NCBI GenBank assembly: GCA_002077045.2
Contig: KZ111145.1
Location: forward strand, 1,684,236 to 1,738,872
Origin: Rachicladosporium sp. CCFEE 5018
Lineage: Eukaryota; Ascomycota; Dothideomycetes; Cladosporiales; Cladosporiaceae
DNA: 54,637 nt
Reading direction: 5' to 3'
How positions within the stretch are numbered: position 1 is the first letter of the stretch; every line of letters begins with the position of its first letter. A model generated the notes under the pieces. That model saw only the letters and a program-made list of their open reading frames with translations. It had not been told where the DNA came from and did no database searches. The position numbers were made by a program, and so were the translations under genes. This document shows positions 1-11,941 of the stretch, piece after piece.

Positions 1-1210
1 AATAGCAATGCAGATGAAGAAACACCACCACTTCAGCTTCCTCGCCCGCTTCGCACTCGTAATGCCCTTATCCAACTGCACATTCCCGGCCTCAGTATCA
101 TGCTTGACGTTCTCGGTGTGCTGTTCGATTTGCTGGATCGGCGCGTCTTGGAGCACGATCGTGGAGGCGAGGTCTTCCATGAGTTGCTGCAGTTCGAGCA
201 TGGTGCGCTCGATCTTCTGGATGTCGTTGTGGCGCGCGCGGACAGCGCCGAGGACTGTGTTGGCTGTGGCGCTGCGGTTGGATTTGAGCTGCATGAAATA
301 GGTCAGAACGCCGCGACTTTTTCCCTCGAAGGCAACACAGCACAACTTACAGCCGTCTGGAAAACTCCCTCATTCCCCCAATCCGCGTTCACGGCCTCGT
401 TCACCTCGCCCTCACTCGCCTCGGGATTTACAATCCTATACTGCCGTGCAATCTGCTCGCGATACCTCTTCTCATAGCTCGCCTCCTCCTGCCGAAACTC
501 CTGCAATTGCTTCGTAAAACTCCCCTTCAACTGCCGAATCTGCGTGTCCTTCACCTGATTCCCTTTACTCCGCGCCGCGTCGCTTTCGAGGAACTTGATC
601 TGGTCTTTGATACTCGTGTTCAGCACTTGGGTCTGCGTGACCATGCTCTCTAGCGAGCGGGACGCGGAGCCAGAGTCGGCGGAGGAGAGCTGTTGTTGGT
701 GCAGGGACGCGATCTGCGAGACGTGCGTCGTAAGGGTACGGATGTCGGCTTTCACGGCTTCCACACGCGAGAGGAAGTCCGGGTTTGAGAGGACTGTGCT
801 GGAGGGTTGGACGTATTCTGTGTGCCCTTGCGGGACAGCTGGGACTGGCGGAGCATTTTGGCCGGCAAAGGGGACGTCGTGTTGAGGCGAGGAGTAAGTG
901 GAAGCTTCGGTCTGCTGGCTGTAGGTCGATGCTTGGTGTGGGAGGGGAGGTGCTTGGAGGCCTGCTGAGGGTTGTTGCTGTGCGGGTATTAGTGAATTGC
1001 TGTACTATGTCATTGCGCGTAGGCACTCACTGCCGTCGAGCCATATCCGCCGCCATATGGGTTCTCAGAGCCATATGGGTTCGACGATCCATACCCTCCT
1101 GCCCCAGCTCCTGCGCCGGTTCCCGCTCCACTGCCACCTCCATAACCGCCCTGCGCCTCGCCGCCGTATGGGTTCCCGCCATACCCGCTGTACTGATTAT
1201 ACCCCGACAT
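1..1210 (-). CDS. sso1: Plasma-membrane syntaxin (Qa-SNARE, Sso1 type), 3' end cut by window edge
   Basis: Target-membrane SNARE that pairs with SNAP25-type and synaptobrevin-type partners to fuse secretory vesicles with the plasma membrane. Exons read on the minus strand: 1210-1031, 977-351 and 288-1; introns 1030-978 (53 nt) and 350-289 (62 nt), both GT-AG and phase 0. Visible: Gly/Tyr/Asn-Pro-rich N-terminus (residues 1-60), Pro/Gln linker, helical Habc-like region (about 115-265), SNARE helix (about 290-350) with the zero-layer Gln near residue 316, then Lys/Arg followed by WWCFFICIAI, the start of the tail anchor, where the window ends. The start was set at the inner ATG (1210), giving MSGYNQ; an in-frame ATG at 1222 is the alternative. 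Only the last part of the membrane anchor and the stop are missing. Family call firm; exact first codon less so. Confidence 0.93.
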
Positions 1211-2134
1211 GATGTCGCACACAGAACACTAAGAGATGCTCGATAGCGATCGTCTGAAGTATGGCGCTGTCCGGAGTCTGACGTGTGGTGTAGCTGTCAG
1301 ACGTCAAGCTCAGCCTCCACAGCTGGCGTATCCCAGTCGGCAGCTCGCGGGTTCGCGGTATGGCTGGCGCACGCTGGTAATGTATATGGAATGGCAGTCT
1401 ACGAGATCGGTGAAGTAACAACGTGACAACTCGAGGACAGGATGACGGTCAATGGCTTCGCGGAAGCGCGCGGTGCGTGGGTTAGGTCAGCAATCTCGCG
1501 CGCCGGCAAGCGAGATGAAGCTCTCCGGGGCATAGGCCTTTTGCCACGACAAGCATTATATAGGGAACGCTTCGATCATGGCTACTTCACGAGTGTCGCA
1601 AGAGATTATCGTGATCGTGTAGAATGATCCGATCACAGCTGACGAGGCCTAATATCCATTCGAAAGGCTTCAGCGCATTGGGAGGCAGCAGCAACGATCA
1701 GGCGCAACACTGACATTATATCCATAATCTATACCATTACAGGTGCCTACACGTATACGACACCAGCGTGGTCTGATGCTCATGCTCTATCTTCACGCAA
1801 TGGTGGAGATCAGCTGTTTGACAGCTCATCAGTGAACGTACGGTAAGTAGTGTAGCATATTACTGACTGATCAGCTGCTGTTCCGAGCCCTCTATCGACG
1901 TCCGTCGGCTCGTCTGACAAGATGCCCGTCCAAAGCGCACAGGATCCTCGCGAAATCTCTCCTCAAAACGCCCTGTAATGCCCAAGCCTCGACGGTGCGA
2001 CCGAACCATCGTCGCCACCGGTACCCATTTCGCATAGTATGCCTATCCCAACTCCCAACGCAATGCGCTCAAATCTGCACTCATATACCATCATTACGCC
2101 CATGACCCTCACTGCAGCTGCCTCTCAACCAACC
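1211..2134. other. Intergenic, no gene seen
   Basis: Upstream region of the syntaxin gene and downstream region of the Ser-rich hypothetical gene. Only short open frames without family resemblance are present. No tRNA or repeat array was seen. It must contain the syntaxin promoter. Confidence 0.6.
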
Positions 2135-2584
2135 TTACAGCTCTACATCCCCCATATCCCTCATCAAACACGCCATCTGCGCCCTCTTCGCCGCTTCCGC
2201 CACAAGATTGAAGTCCTTCAAGAATGGCGTCGTCTCAGTAGCCCCAGCACCATTCCCTCTCTGTCCGACAAAAGCTTGCTGCTGTTGCGCCGGTAATCGA
2301 CTCTGCTGTGACGAAGGGTGTGAGGCTTGTGTCGAACCGCCTATCGAGCCGAAGTAACTTCGCTGTGACTGTGCGCTGGAGGGGGAGGGTAAGGGTGCGG
2401 ACGTGTAGCCTTGTGGTGGCATGTTGAGGCGGGAGGATGGGTGTGCTGAGTTTGGTGAGGCGATCGAGTTGAGGCTTGAGGAGCTTTGAAAGGCCGAGGA
2501 CGAGGCTGATGAGGTTTGCGTGGAGAGTTGAGGGTACGAGGGTCGTTGGCTGTGAGTGTAAGGGCGAGATGGGTATGAGTCCAT
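2135..2584 (-). CDS. Ser-rich hypothetical protein with a distinct C-terminal block
   Basis: Single-exon frame of 149 codons, ATG at 2584, stop at 2135. Residues 1-115 are low complexity (Ser, Pro, Gln, including runs such as SSASSSAFQSSSS and a QQQQ tract), probably disordered. The last 30 or so residues change character: an amphipathic block beginning TPFLKDFNLVAEAAKRAQ and ending GDVEL, the kind of short ordered segment that is conserved while the rest drifts. I do not recognise a named family and assign no function. The long downstream gap (to the SSO1 start) and upstream gap (to KTI12) fit a free-standing gene. The ordered tail in the same frame as the biased N-terminus argues that this is a real gene. 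Confidence 0.6.
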   Translation of the reverse strand: MDSYPSRPYTHSQRPSYPQLSTQTSSASSSAFQSSSSLNSIASPNSAHPSSRLNMPPQGYTSAPLPSPSSAQSQRSYFGSIGGSTQASHPSSQQSRLPAQQQQAFVGQRGNGAGATETTPFLKDFNLVAEAAKRAQMACLMRDMGDVEL

Positions 2585-3653
2585 GATCCTTTGGAGAGGC
2601 GGTTTCGCAAGTAGAGGCTGTCAGACGGTCCTGCTTCCGAGGTGCTGATCGCTTTCTGACGGCAACAGCGTCACTGCTGGTGGGAGGACCTCGGGAATAT
2701 GGATAAGCTTTGATGAAGGAAGTCGGATTCCTGCAACTGCCAGCGGATTGCCGAATGAGGTTTGCACGTGTGTTGTGGACAGAAAGTTTTACTGCGAAAT
2801 ATAATACTTATCAGGCTGCTGGTAGCAAATAGATGACGCCTCCAAGACATGCAAATGACAACACGGCAGCCTCGATCTCATCAGTGACCGGCAAAAGCCA
2901 CAACGCAGATACGTAGCGCAAGGGCGGCCTCTCGCAACGACCAAGACCAAACTGCGTGGGCTGGCCAAGACCAGTCAAAACGCCAGAAGGCGCTTCCCCG
3001 GTTTCTCAGGATCAGCCGTGTGCGGTCGAGATCGAAGATCTTTGGATTCTGTGGGCTTGGGTGTGTGAGATGGAGGCGTGGGGTGTCGGATCTGCGGGTA
3101 TATGAGCGAGGTTCGGCTGAATTAGGATGCGGCAGTCATTGCCTGGGCTCCGTTGTGGATGGGTTGTGGAGGTGCTTTTGATACAGCGATCTCCACGGGG
3201 GCCATGGACTTGAGTCGACCGGTCAATCTGTCGTTTCATAAGGGCGTGGACAGTATGGCAATACTGTTTCTTCTTCGCCCCACAACCTAGGCAAAATAGC
3301 CGGAACGTTTGTTGACTGCCGTGCGACCCACGAACCCCACGGGGTGTTCTTGCTCCTTGCATGAATGAGCTCACGTGGCAGAGAATTTGTTCGATGAGAG
3401 TCGCCTTCAGCAACTAACAAAGTCATTGGGCAAGCACGATGGACGTCATGCTTCGTACGACTGGCGATTCGCAGCCGTGGAGATGTGGTATGCATATGTG
3501 TCGAAAACCTGAGGCATAACTGTGACATCGGCTGAAATCGGGTACATCGGCACTTACTTCTAGCGAGATATGCCAAAGCCGGCTTTCCCATTTGGGTTTG
3601 TTCGTCGCAACATGCCCAGTAGATAGAACGAAACCAGATCATCTTCGAGAATC
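2585..3653. other. Intergenic, divergent promoter region, no gene seen
   Basis: Lies between the minus-strand Ser-rich gene and plus-strand KTI12. Several short overlapping frames on both strands (for example around 3012-3642, minus) have no recognisable domain and biased composition. I treat the stretch as the shared upstream region of both genes. Confidence 0.55.
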
Positions 3654-4591
3654 ATGCCGGTGAGCCATGAGGACCACGGCCTCGATAGTCGATCGCCAAC
3701 ACTGACATGATCTCGTAGCTCATATTGCTTTCCGGCTACCCAAAATCAGGCAAAACCCACCGCAGCCAGCAACTAATCGCCAATTTCTCCACCCGTATCG
3801 CCAATTCCGACGAACCTCGTATTAAGCGCCTCAAGATCGAGCACATTAGCGACGACACCCTAGGCCTTGATCGGAATGTCTACGCCACCGCGCGAGCCGA
3901 GAAGGATGCCCGCGCAGCGCTCACCTCAGCCATAAAACGAACCCTAACCCGCGACACGATCGTGATAGCCGATGGATTGAACTACATCAAAGGCTTCCGG
4001 TACCAGTTGTACTGCGACGCCAAAGCCGTGCAGACGCCGAATTGCGTCGTGCATGTAGGCACACCTGGCGAGAAGTGCAGGGAGTTCAACGATGCTGCCA
4101 AGTCCGCCCCTGAGGGTCTCCCCTACGAGTCTGAGGTTTTCGAGAATTTGGTGTTTAGGTACGAGGAGCCGAATGGCATGAGTCGCTGGGACGCACCGCT
4201 TTTTACCGTGCCTTTTGATGATGCGGAGCCGCGGTACGATGCAATCTGGGAGGCTATGGTAGGCAGTGATGGGCAATCGAAGGTCGTGAGGCCGAATGCA
4301 GCGACTGTGCTCAAGCCGGCTACGGAGCAAGACTACCTGTACGAGCTCGATAAGACGACGTCGGAAGTCATCGCCGCGATCACGACGTGGGCTTCGGATC
4401 ATCAGGGTGAGGCTGGAGGCGAGGTTAAAGTCGAAGGGAGTGTGGTGGAGTTGCCAACGAATCTACCATCGCTGCCGCAACTGCAGAGACTGAGAAGACA
4501 GTTCACGCAGTTGAATAGGCAGCATACGTTGGGAAAGGGGAGGATCAGGCAGTTATTCGTAGATTACCTCAATGACTCGTTTCAACGATGA
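3654..4591 (+). CDS. kti12: KTI12, Elongator-associated P-loop protein
   Basis: Kti12 is an ATP/tRNA-binding partner of the Elongator complex, needed for wobble-uridine modification of tRNAs. The first coding exon is only six bases, ATG CCG at 3654-3659, followed by a 59-nt intron (3660-3718, GTGAGC...TAG). Exon 2 runs 3719-4591. Splicing gives M-P-L-I-L-L-S-G-Y-P-K-S-G-K-T, restoring the family N-terminus and the Walker A loop (residues 8-15); without it the frame would begin inside the first beta strand. Total 292 aa, close to family size. The C-terminal signature is present: RLRRQF near 260, then KGRIRQLFVDYLNDSF at the end. It converges on VPS23, with 92 nt between the stops. Confidence 0.95.
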
Positions 4592-4683
4592 CCTCGTTTG
4601 CCACAGCCAGTGCTCACATGTACCGAACCTTGGTACAGACCTGCGCGTGATGCTGATGTTTCGTGACACGCTCAGACAGTCCC

Positions 4684-6446
4684 TCACCCCACCTCTAGCC
4701 CCAACCCCCTAGCGCACTTCCTAGCAAGCACCATCTTCCCAAACCTCTCCCTCCCCAACCCCCTCATAAGCCTCACAAACTCGCCCGCCCCCACCCGTCC
4801 CTTATCAAGCGCCCTTTGCAGAGCCTCCATAGCCTCCCTAGCCGCCGCCTCCTCCGCACAAAGCGTCCAAAGCTGCTGACTAACCAGGTTAGGCGCTACG
4901 AGCACCTCGTCGACAGGCGGAAGGGCCTTCTTCTTGGAAGCGGTGATGCGGGCGTCGCAGTCGGCGATACTTTTGTAGAGGATGGACTCGTTTGAAGCGA
5001 GGTTTTGATCGAGGTGGGAGAGGGCCGTGAGTTCGGTTTGGAGATTTGCGCGGGCAGCGAGGAGAGCGGAGTGCTGGGCCTGCAGCGGAGTTATGGCGGC
5101 GAGGTTTCGGGAGACGGCGGCTTGGGCTTGGGAGACCAATATATTGGAGATGGCGTGGAGGAGGTGTTCTCGCTCGGGATTTGGCGGGATCGGCGGAGCT
5201 GGTGCGGCAGGACCGGAAGTCAGGATGGGGATGTCGAAGGGATCGGAGAGGAGGTCTTGAGGTGGCTGCGGGGACTTCGGCTGGGGAGGGTATTGTTGCG
5301 CGTACCGTAGACCTTGCGGGTGTGACTGCGGGTATTGACCTTGATATCGTTGACCCGGTGGCTGCGGATGTGTCTGCGGTGGTGGCATAGCTGGTCCTGG
5401 CTGTCGTAGGGGACCTGGCTGACCTGGTGCATACCGTGGGTCGTACACTGGCTGCGCTGCTTGGCTGGTATGCCTTGCACGGTGGCTTCCATAGCCATGC
5501 GGAGCTTCGACTGGCGACACAGGGCTTTCATTTCGCTGTGGTCTGTACATCTGCGGCTGAGCTTGTTGCGCATGGGGAGCAGGAGGTGGTTGACCATTGC
5601 TTTGCCATTGAGCATGTGGTCGCTGATTATGAGTAGGATGACCGTTCGGACCAGCATACTGCGCTCTCTGGTGCTGCACCGCAGGCGATGCTTGACCTGG
5701 CAAAGGTGGCAATGGCGGCCCATCCCTCTGCAAATCCCTCGAAGACATCCTCGGCGCATACACGGGCTCTTCCCCCGGCTTCGGTGGTCTAGGCGGCGGC
5801 GTACTAGCAGCCGGCATCTCCACAGGCGGTGCCGCGCCGGGTAGCTGCTTCGGCGGCAGTACAGGCGGTCCAGCACCCTGATTCCGTGGTAGCTGCTGAC
5901 CTCTGGGAGGACTCGGCCGCCTATACTGCTGCTGCTGCGCCTTGCTGATCACAGGCGGCTCTCTCGCAAAAGCCTGCTGCAGATAGCCAAGGAAGTCCGC
6001 CACACTAGCACGATCCCACATCCCGCTCCAGTCCCTCAGATACGGATGATACACCCTCCCATCCACCCCAACATGCTGCCCAGGCCGCACCAGCATCTCT
6101 TTCCCAGGCGTGACGTAGACTATAGGCGCTTCTTGCGGGTAGGACAGCGGGATCCATAGCTTGACTGGGAAGCGGTAGGGCGTACCTCTGAAGTCTACGG
6201 GAAGGGTGCCAGAGACTGTGGTGAGGAGTGCGGAGCCGCCGGTCTCGTAGGTGTAGACTTCAGTTCGGGGGCTGAGGGAGGGGAAGGAGGCGAGGGTGTG
6301 GGCGATGTCAGAGTAGACGCGTTGGGGGTCTTGATATTCCTGTTCTGTGTGAGTGAGAGGGGAGGGTGTAGATTGGTGGGGAGTGAAGTACCTACGTGGA
6401 GCACACTGTAGAGCCAGGAAAGCACTTTCTCGGGGACTTGGGCCAT
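4684..6446 (-). CDS. vps23: VPS23, ESCRT-I subunit (UEV domain, steadiness box)
   Basis: ESCRT-I component (TSG101 homologue) that binds ubiquitinated cargo at endosomes; in filamentous fungi it also takes part in alkaline-pH (Pal/Rim) signalling. Exon 1 is 6446-6396 (MAQVPEKVLSWLYSVLH), intron 6395-6340 (56 nt, GTAGGT...CAG), exon 2 is 6339-4684; 568 aa. Residues 18-150 form the catalytically inactive UEV fold: VYTYETGGSALL, then VDFRGTPYRFPVKLWIP, then VYHPYL. There is no active-site Cys, as expected. Residues 170-400 are Pro/Gln-rich linker with short PxxP-type motifs. Residues 410-568 hold a predicted coiled coil and the C-terminal steadiness box (LWTLCAEEAA onward). The longer unspliced frame starting upstream of 6446 was not used, because it lacks the family N-terminal helix. 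Confidence 0.95.
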
Positions 6447-7229
6447 GTCTGCGAGAGATTGGGTCTTGAGTCGTTGTTGTAGTGCCCAACGGACCTGTCC
6501 GAGGTCTGATCAGATCCTCCGAGTCATTGCGATCATGCTCGCATCACCAAGGAGAGCTTGGGAGTCGAAGATCATTCAAGCAGTGTCCATATGTGTGATG
6601 CCTGGGGTCGAAGTCCGCAGGCCAAGTCTGAAGTGGGGTGGCAGTCGAGATGCGGCCAAGTCTCGATGCACACTACCTTCCGGTCAAACCGCCATGCTCG
6701 TGTCGATTATTGCTGGCAATCGAGCGATAGTAATCGCGCATGGCAGTCAAAGCCACACGGCCATTACTGATCAAGGATAGAGTCGAGGTGAGCAGCACAA
6801 AATCACATTAACTAAAAGACATTATGTACAACATTGTCTCGACCTCGCCATCTTTTTAGTCAGCAGCCATCAGATCAATCCAGCACGTCGAACCACCATC
6901 CGAGCGTGCTCTGGGAAGACATTGCTAGCAGCGCAAGAAGGCGGCAAATATGCACACATCACGCTCCCCCTCCCCGATCGCCCCTCCTCTCCCGTCAAGA
7001 AGCGCACATATGAAAGAGAAGGCACCAGCTCTGGAGCTCGAAGAACACAACGTTGGCGATGCTCGGGCCGGCCGTGAGCTGCTAGATTGACAAGTCGCTC
7101 GGAAATGACAATGCATCAAGGGTATCATGAACAAGATCGAGAGCGCAGTCGGGCCGGCCGGTAAGATGGCTGAGGTGCGATGGAAAGTTTGGCGAACAGT
7201 CTGCTTGACGCGAGGAGCGTGCATAGCAT
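6447..7229. other. Intergenic, no gene seen
   Basis: Between the VPS23 start and the SUN-gene stop, both minus strand. It holds the VPS23 promoter and the SUN 3' region. Two copies of an eight-base GGCCGGCC palindrome occur (near 7063 and 7150). Small frames here have no family resemblance. Confidence 0.55.
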
Positions 7230-8642
7230 CTATGAGAAGACGAAGGTAGCTGTGCCGGACGCGACGGAGACCTGATGAGCAGTGTCAGTAAGTCATCATC
7301 TCAACGGTAGAACTATATCACTCACAGTGCACCCCGTGCTTGAGCTACACCCAGCATCACCACAGTACTGCCCATTGCTGTACTTGCACTTCCCACTAAC
7401 ATTATCACCCACAATCTCCACCGAGAAGTCAAGCTTCGCGTCGGTAGTCGGCGCGTTCTGGAAGATAGACAACCAAGCACGACCACCGCTATAGCCGACG
7501 CCCAAGTTCAGCGGCGCGTAGTTGCCCCAAGGGTTACCGGGACTTCCCCACTGGCAGGCATCGGAGACCGACACGCCCGCGGGATTGACGTAGTACTGTG
7601 CGCTCGTCTTGCCGCCCTTCCAGTTGTAGTAGCGGTCAGCGTCAGGGCAGGTAAGCGGATAGCTCTGGCCGGGCTGGGTGTCGAGCGGGACAGTCTCGCC
7701 CTCGGTACCGGGGTAGTCAGTTCGGCAGACGGCCGCGTTGCTGCTGAGCTTGTTCTGGACTTGGACGTCGACCTTGGAGGTACCTGGCATGCACAGCTTG
7801 GAGCTCATGGCAGTGTTGGTCAAATGGAGCTTGCCACCCTGGCAGAGAATACCGCCAACGGACTGGCCGGTTGCACCTTGGGTGGTCGGCCACTGCGCCT
7901 TTTGGTAGCCAGCTGGGCAAGCGTACGAGCAGTAGGAGCCCTCAGTGCAGCCACCGCCGTGAATGGCAGTCAGGATATTGGCGAAACCGGCATTCGTGGT
8001 CTCGGGTGTCTGCACGCCAGTCCAGCCACCGAGACCCGTCCAGTGCACGTTCACAGCACCGTAGTCAGAGGGAAAGTGGCTGCAGTCGAGTTGTCCGTCA
8101 GGGAAGTCCTGGTCGACGCCGGAGCCACCGGACGAGCCGACGGAGGGTCCATTGTCGTTGCCGCCTTTGTTTGCTGGAGGCGCAGGAGCTGATGGGCTCG
8201 GGCTAGGAGCGACGTACTCGGATGACGACGAAGTAGGTGCTGGTGCGACGTATTCGGAGGAGCTCGACGCGGTCATGGGCGCGGCCTCTGGTGTAGACTC
8301 GGATGTAGTCACCGGGGCGACGTACTCAGACGTGGGCGAAGGTGGAGGAGGTGCAACGTACGCCGCTTGCGTCTCCGGCGCGACGAATGTCGATGATGGC
8401 GCTGAGGAAAGCTGACCGTTCTGCGCCAGTACCAGTGTCCCGTTCGCCAATCCCTCCCTCACTTCGCCCTCGCTGATGAATCGGCCGTTCAGCTCATACA
8501 CGATGACGGTTGGGCCAGGTACGCTGATAACCTCGACGGGTGTAGGGTCGCGCTTCGCGACGTGGTGGTGGCGTTGATGTTGGTGTTGAGCAGCAGACGC
8601 AAGCGCCGCGACGCTCAACAAGATGACTGCGACTCTCTTCAT
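7230..8642 (-). CDS. SUN-family secreted cell-wall protein (Sim1/Uth1/Nca3 type, GH132)
   Basis: SUN-family proteins are secreted wall-remodelling proteins acting at septa and in morphogenesis; the family is classed as glycoside hydrolase 132 with reported beta-1,3-glucan activity. Signal peptide at residues 1-17 (MKRVAVILLSVAALASA), a His-rich stretch then a KR processing site, a Ser/Pro/Tyr-Val-Ala-Pro repeat linker (about 90-165), and the Cys-rich SUN domain from DGQLDCSHFPSDYGAV onward, including GGGCTEGSYCSYACP and SDACQWG. The C-terminus needs a splice: exon 1 8642-7326, intron 7325-7272 (54 nt), exon 2 7271-7230, changing a stray readthrough tail into VSVASGTATFVFS, the expected family ending. 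Total 452 aa. Confidence 0.94.
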
Positions 8643-10605
8643 TGCGGCTTGCTAATGATGCCTTGTAGTGATGGTGGTTGTTGCGGTCGATGTCAGCTCT
8701 TGTGACTGGAATGCGACAGTACTCGACAATGTTCCAGTGAATCCACACTGGCGATGTGATGGGTCGAAGTGATGGAATTATGCGCTGTGTGTCGCGTGAT
8801 TATGTTGTCGCAGTTCCTCGGGGGCTGGAGTCGACGCGTGCAGCTAGTCAATGGCTTTGTGCTATTAGAAGGATAGACGGATCTTCTTATTGTTGATAGT
8901 TTCGTTCAGTAAATCGGTTCCAATGAGTGAAATGGAGGCAAAAGCTCCAGGTGGAATAGGCTGTCAAGCGAGTGAAATGGCAGCAACCTCTCACTCACAG
9001 CTTCGAGCGCGACGACGAGAAGGGTATGCAAGACGGGTGCGAGCGACAGGGAACAAAAGGCAATGCGGAGGGATAAAGGAGATGTGCTACCCTGGCTTCA
9101 TCTCGCCTGTTGCCAGAAATCTGGGGTAGTCGCGCGCTAGTGCTATGCACGAAATTGCTATAGAGCTAAATGCGGATGGGAGGACAACCTCATAGGGTGC
9201 GGCATCTGCCTTTCCTGATGCCATTTGCCACGCTACAAGGCTTGGTCGCTGTTGATAATTTCCAGAGTAACGCTTGACCGAAGTGCCGCTGGATTATTAT
9301 GATCAGGCTGCTTGGGCACGGCGCTTGCGACTCGCCATTGGCAGATGAGGATAATAGCTCGACTGCCGATCGCTGGCCACAGCAGGTGGCTGTCAGCGCG
9401 TCGGCGTATATGTGGACCGTCTAGTAGCGTATGCGACTTCGCCTCGTTGTGCTTGGCCTCGTGCTGCCCTCGTGTGTCGCCATGCGCTGGTCGCGCGTGG
9501 AGTAGTGCAGATGGCTGTTTGCCATGACTCTCAGCCGAGGGTGGTACACATCAAGTTTGTTGTCGTACTGTGATTGCCATGGGTAGACTTCTACCGTGGT
9601 CAGTCAAATCGCTTCTCATCGTCGGTATCGCTCATTATATGCCTCCATGGCAATATCCAAGTTCGCCAATCCGCATGGAGTAGCTGCGGATGTTGAGAGT
9701 GGAGAGGAAGATCGACCGCTAACACGCGTGTACCTGCATTGGCGCAGATCATCTACTTGACATAAGTGACTGTAAAACGGTGCTCGACAGAAATGAGCGT
9801 CGGGCTGGGCCACTCCAACTGCGCTTCCATTCCTCGATGGAACAACAACAAATATGCGATGCGCGAGTATGACATAGGCGCACGTGAGCGCTCAACCTCA
9901 CGTTCTCTGTTCCATCGGCTTATTCTCTGACTGCGACTGCTATGGAGCACAGCTGTGGCGAGCAAGTCTGCGCTGTGGGAAAAACGCACTGCGTCCCGCC
10001 GTCGATGTTGGGGCCCCAAGCTGCCCTCTATGCCGGCGTCGTCAGCATGGCTTTTAAAGTCGGACGAGCGATCACTCCATGGTGGAATGGGTAGGAGACT
10101 GACAGGCGGCGGTAGTGTGTGTATCTTCAAGACTGAAGTCTGGAGAATGGAGATGTCCTAGGCGTCCGCTTCAGGGTCGCTCCTTCCTTACAGTCTACCT
10201 CTTCCTTACAGTCTACCCTCCTTCCATCTTTCCTACTTACGGATATACCAGCATGCGCCAGTATAACCCTGTTCCAGCTTGTGATACCACCGCTATCGAT
10301 GCCTGAGACTCATGTGAGGAGGATTGCCTTTAGGGTTCTTCTCGTTCGTCGTTAAGACCTTTCCTAGTCTTCAACACTACAAAACCAAACACGGATCGGC
10401 ACAGACGCGAACAGTACAACTCTTTGACCTTCACCTTCAGTATCTTCACTCGTCTCTATACTATAACCACTACCACGCGCTTGCACGGATCCTGACAACT
10501 AGGGAACATGTGGCTCTGCTCCACAGCCAGCCCTAAGCCGTTGAGATTCTGATCTGACACTCTCTTACACTCTTTGTACGTCCATAGTCTTAAGCTTCCC
10601 TCGCG
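8643..10605. other. Long divergent intergenic region (2 kb), no gene seen
   Basis: Separates the minus-strand SUN gene and the plus-strand SET gene. I found no frame with family resemblance on either strand; short frames near 8890, 9312 and 9753-10130 look like chance. A small tandem duplication lies at 10183-10217. The length suggests extended upstream control of one or both genes, or an unannotated non-coding transcript. Confidence 0.5.
10183..10217 (+). repeat. Two-copy tandem repeat, 18-bp period
   Basis: The 17-base unit CTTCCTTACAGTCTACC occurs at 10183-10199 and again at 10201-10217, separated by one T. It sits about 390 bp upstream of the SET gene start in a pyrimidine-rich stretch, so it is probably promoter or 5' leader sequence. 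No function is inferred. Confidence 0.8.
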
Positions 10606-11941
10606 ATGGCAGGCTCTTTGACCATCATGCTTTGGCAGATGTTTGCCAGCCCTCAACCTACAATGGACGAAAGTTCTCCAGAAGACAAGGAGAACAAGTG
10701 CACTGATATGTCCGATATAGAAGCTGCATTTGCAGCAGTAGACCCATACACACTCTTGCCTACGCTTCGTCTCGCCCAAATTCGACCAATCCTCAACATG
10801 CCGCTCCTCGAAGACTGCTACGAGATACGCAAGTCTCCTCTCCATGGACTGGGCGTCTTCGCCACGAAGGATATTCCTTCCGGCAGCTTGATCATGACGG
10901 AGCAAGCAGTGTGGACGATTCCGAAGAAGGAACTGCTTAAGTTCTACCCCTTCGATCCTTATGGAAACGGACCCTCTCGGATTATTGAGCATTTTGATTC
11001 CTGCGTGGCGAACTTCTCGGACGACGACGATGAGCTCAACAAGATTGGCACGGAAGCCGTGTTTGCCCTGGATGGTGGGTTTGAAGGCGTTGAGGATCCG
11101 CTCGCCGAATTGTCGGAAGAGGAACTCGCGAAGGGACTGGCCAGCATCATCGCCAAGAACGGGAAATCACACAACTACCAAAGTGACGAGCGGCACTGGG
11201 TAGCGATCTTCCAAGACCCCTCGCGCCTCAATCACAGCTGCATGCTCAGCGCTGAACAGCACATCTGGTCGTCCTATGATCCCCGAGACGGCGCAATCAT
11301 CCAGGTCCGCGCAGCTCGTGACATCAAGGTCGGCGAAGAAATCACGGTGCAGTACACGAAGCCCTTCGACATGCTTGAGATTCGCACTGCATTTCTCTCA
11401 TTCCACGACATTGTCTGCAAATGCGCGCTTTGCACTGGCGGTCGCGGTCGCACTCAGGCCGCGGACAAGCGCCGAACAGCGATGCAGAAGGCGTGGGACT
11501 CGATGCAGCGCAATTACCACAAGCTAGAAGCTGCGATCGAGCGACCTGCTGGCTTGCGGACGGTGCGCGCTGAGAACGAGAAGCGAGAGAAGTGCGTGAA
11601 GATCGCACGCAGGATCATGGAGAAGATGGAGATCATCGACGCCAAGCTCCGGCCGACAGACCAGATTGGCAGCTTCATGATGTGGCATCTGTAAGTCATC
11701 CTCTCTTCCTAATATCAGGCGCCGCACTGACACTGTCCACAGTCTACAGATCCACTGCGAAGGCGTCCGTATCGGAAGCGGAGATCGCGACGCAATCGTG
11801 GCTGCCATCGACCGGATCTTGGCATTTGGGAAGACCTTCAAGGAGCTGCACACGGTCATGTTCGGGCAGTATGTGGCGCAGATGGTAGAGCTGCGCAGGA
11901 AGATCGAGGCTGCGGGCTTTGCTGGTGGACAGAGAGCATGA
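10606..11941 (+). CDS. SET-domain protein (putative lysine methyltransferase)
   Basis: Exon 1 10606-11690, intron 11691-11742 (52 nt, GTAAGT...CAG), exon 2 11743-11941; 427 aa. The SET fold begins with GLGVFATKDI at 81-90 (SET-N). A long acidic insert (about 135-185, with DDDD and EDPLAELSEEE) separates it from the core. The core holds RLNHSC (207-212, AdoMet-binding/pseudoknot motif) and GEEITVQY (243-250, catalytic Tyr at 250). A short post-SET Cys cluster follows (Cys271, 273, 276). There is no MYND finger, so it resembles the fungal SET proteins loosely related to SMYD. The C-terminal 140 residues are helical. Substrate cannot be told from sequence. The first ATG in frame was used; Met20 is an alternative. 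Confidence 0.9.

Noticed and set aside
7060..7160. Two GGCCGGCC palindromes as a mobile-element terminal repeat
   Set aside because: Only eight bases, no target duplication, no transposase nearby.
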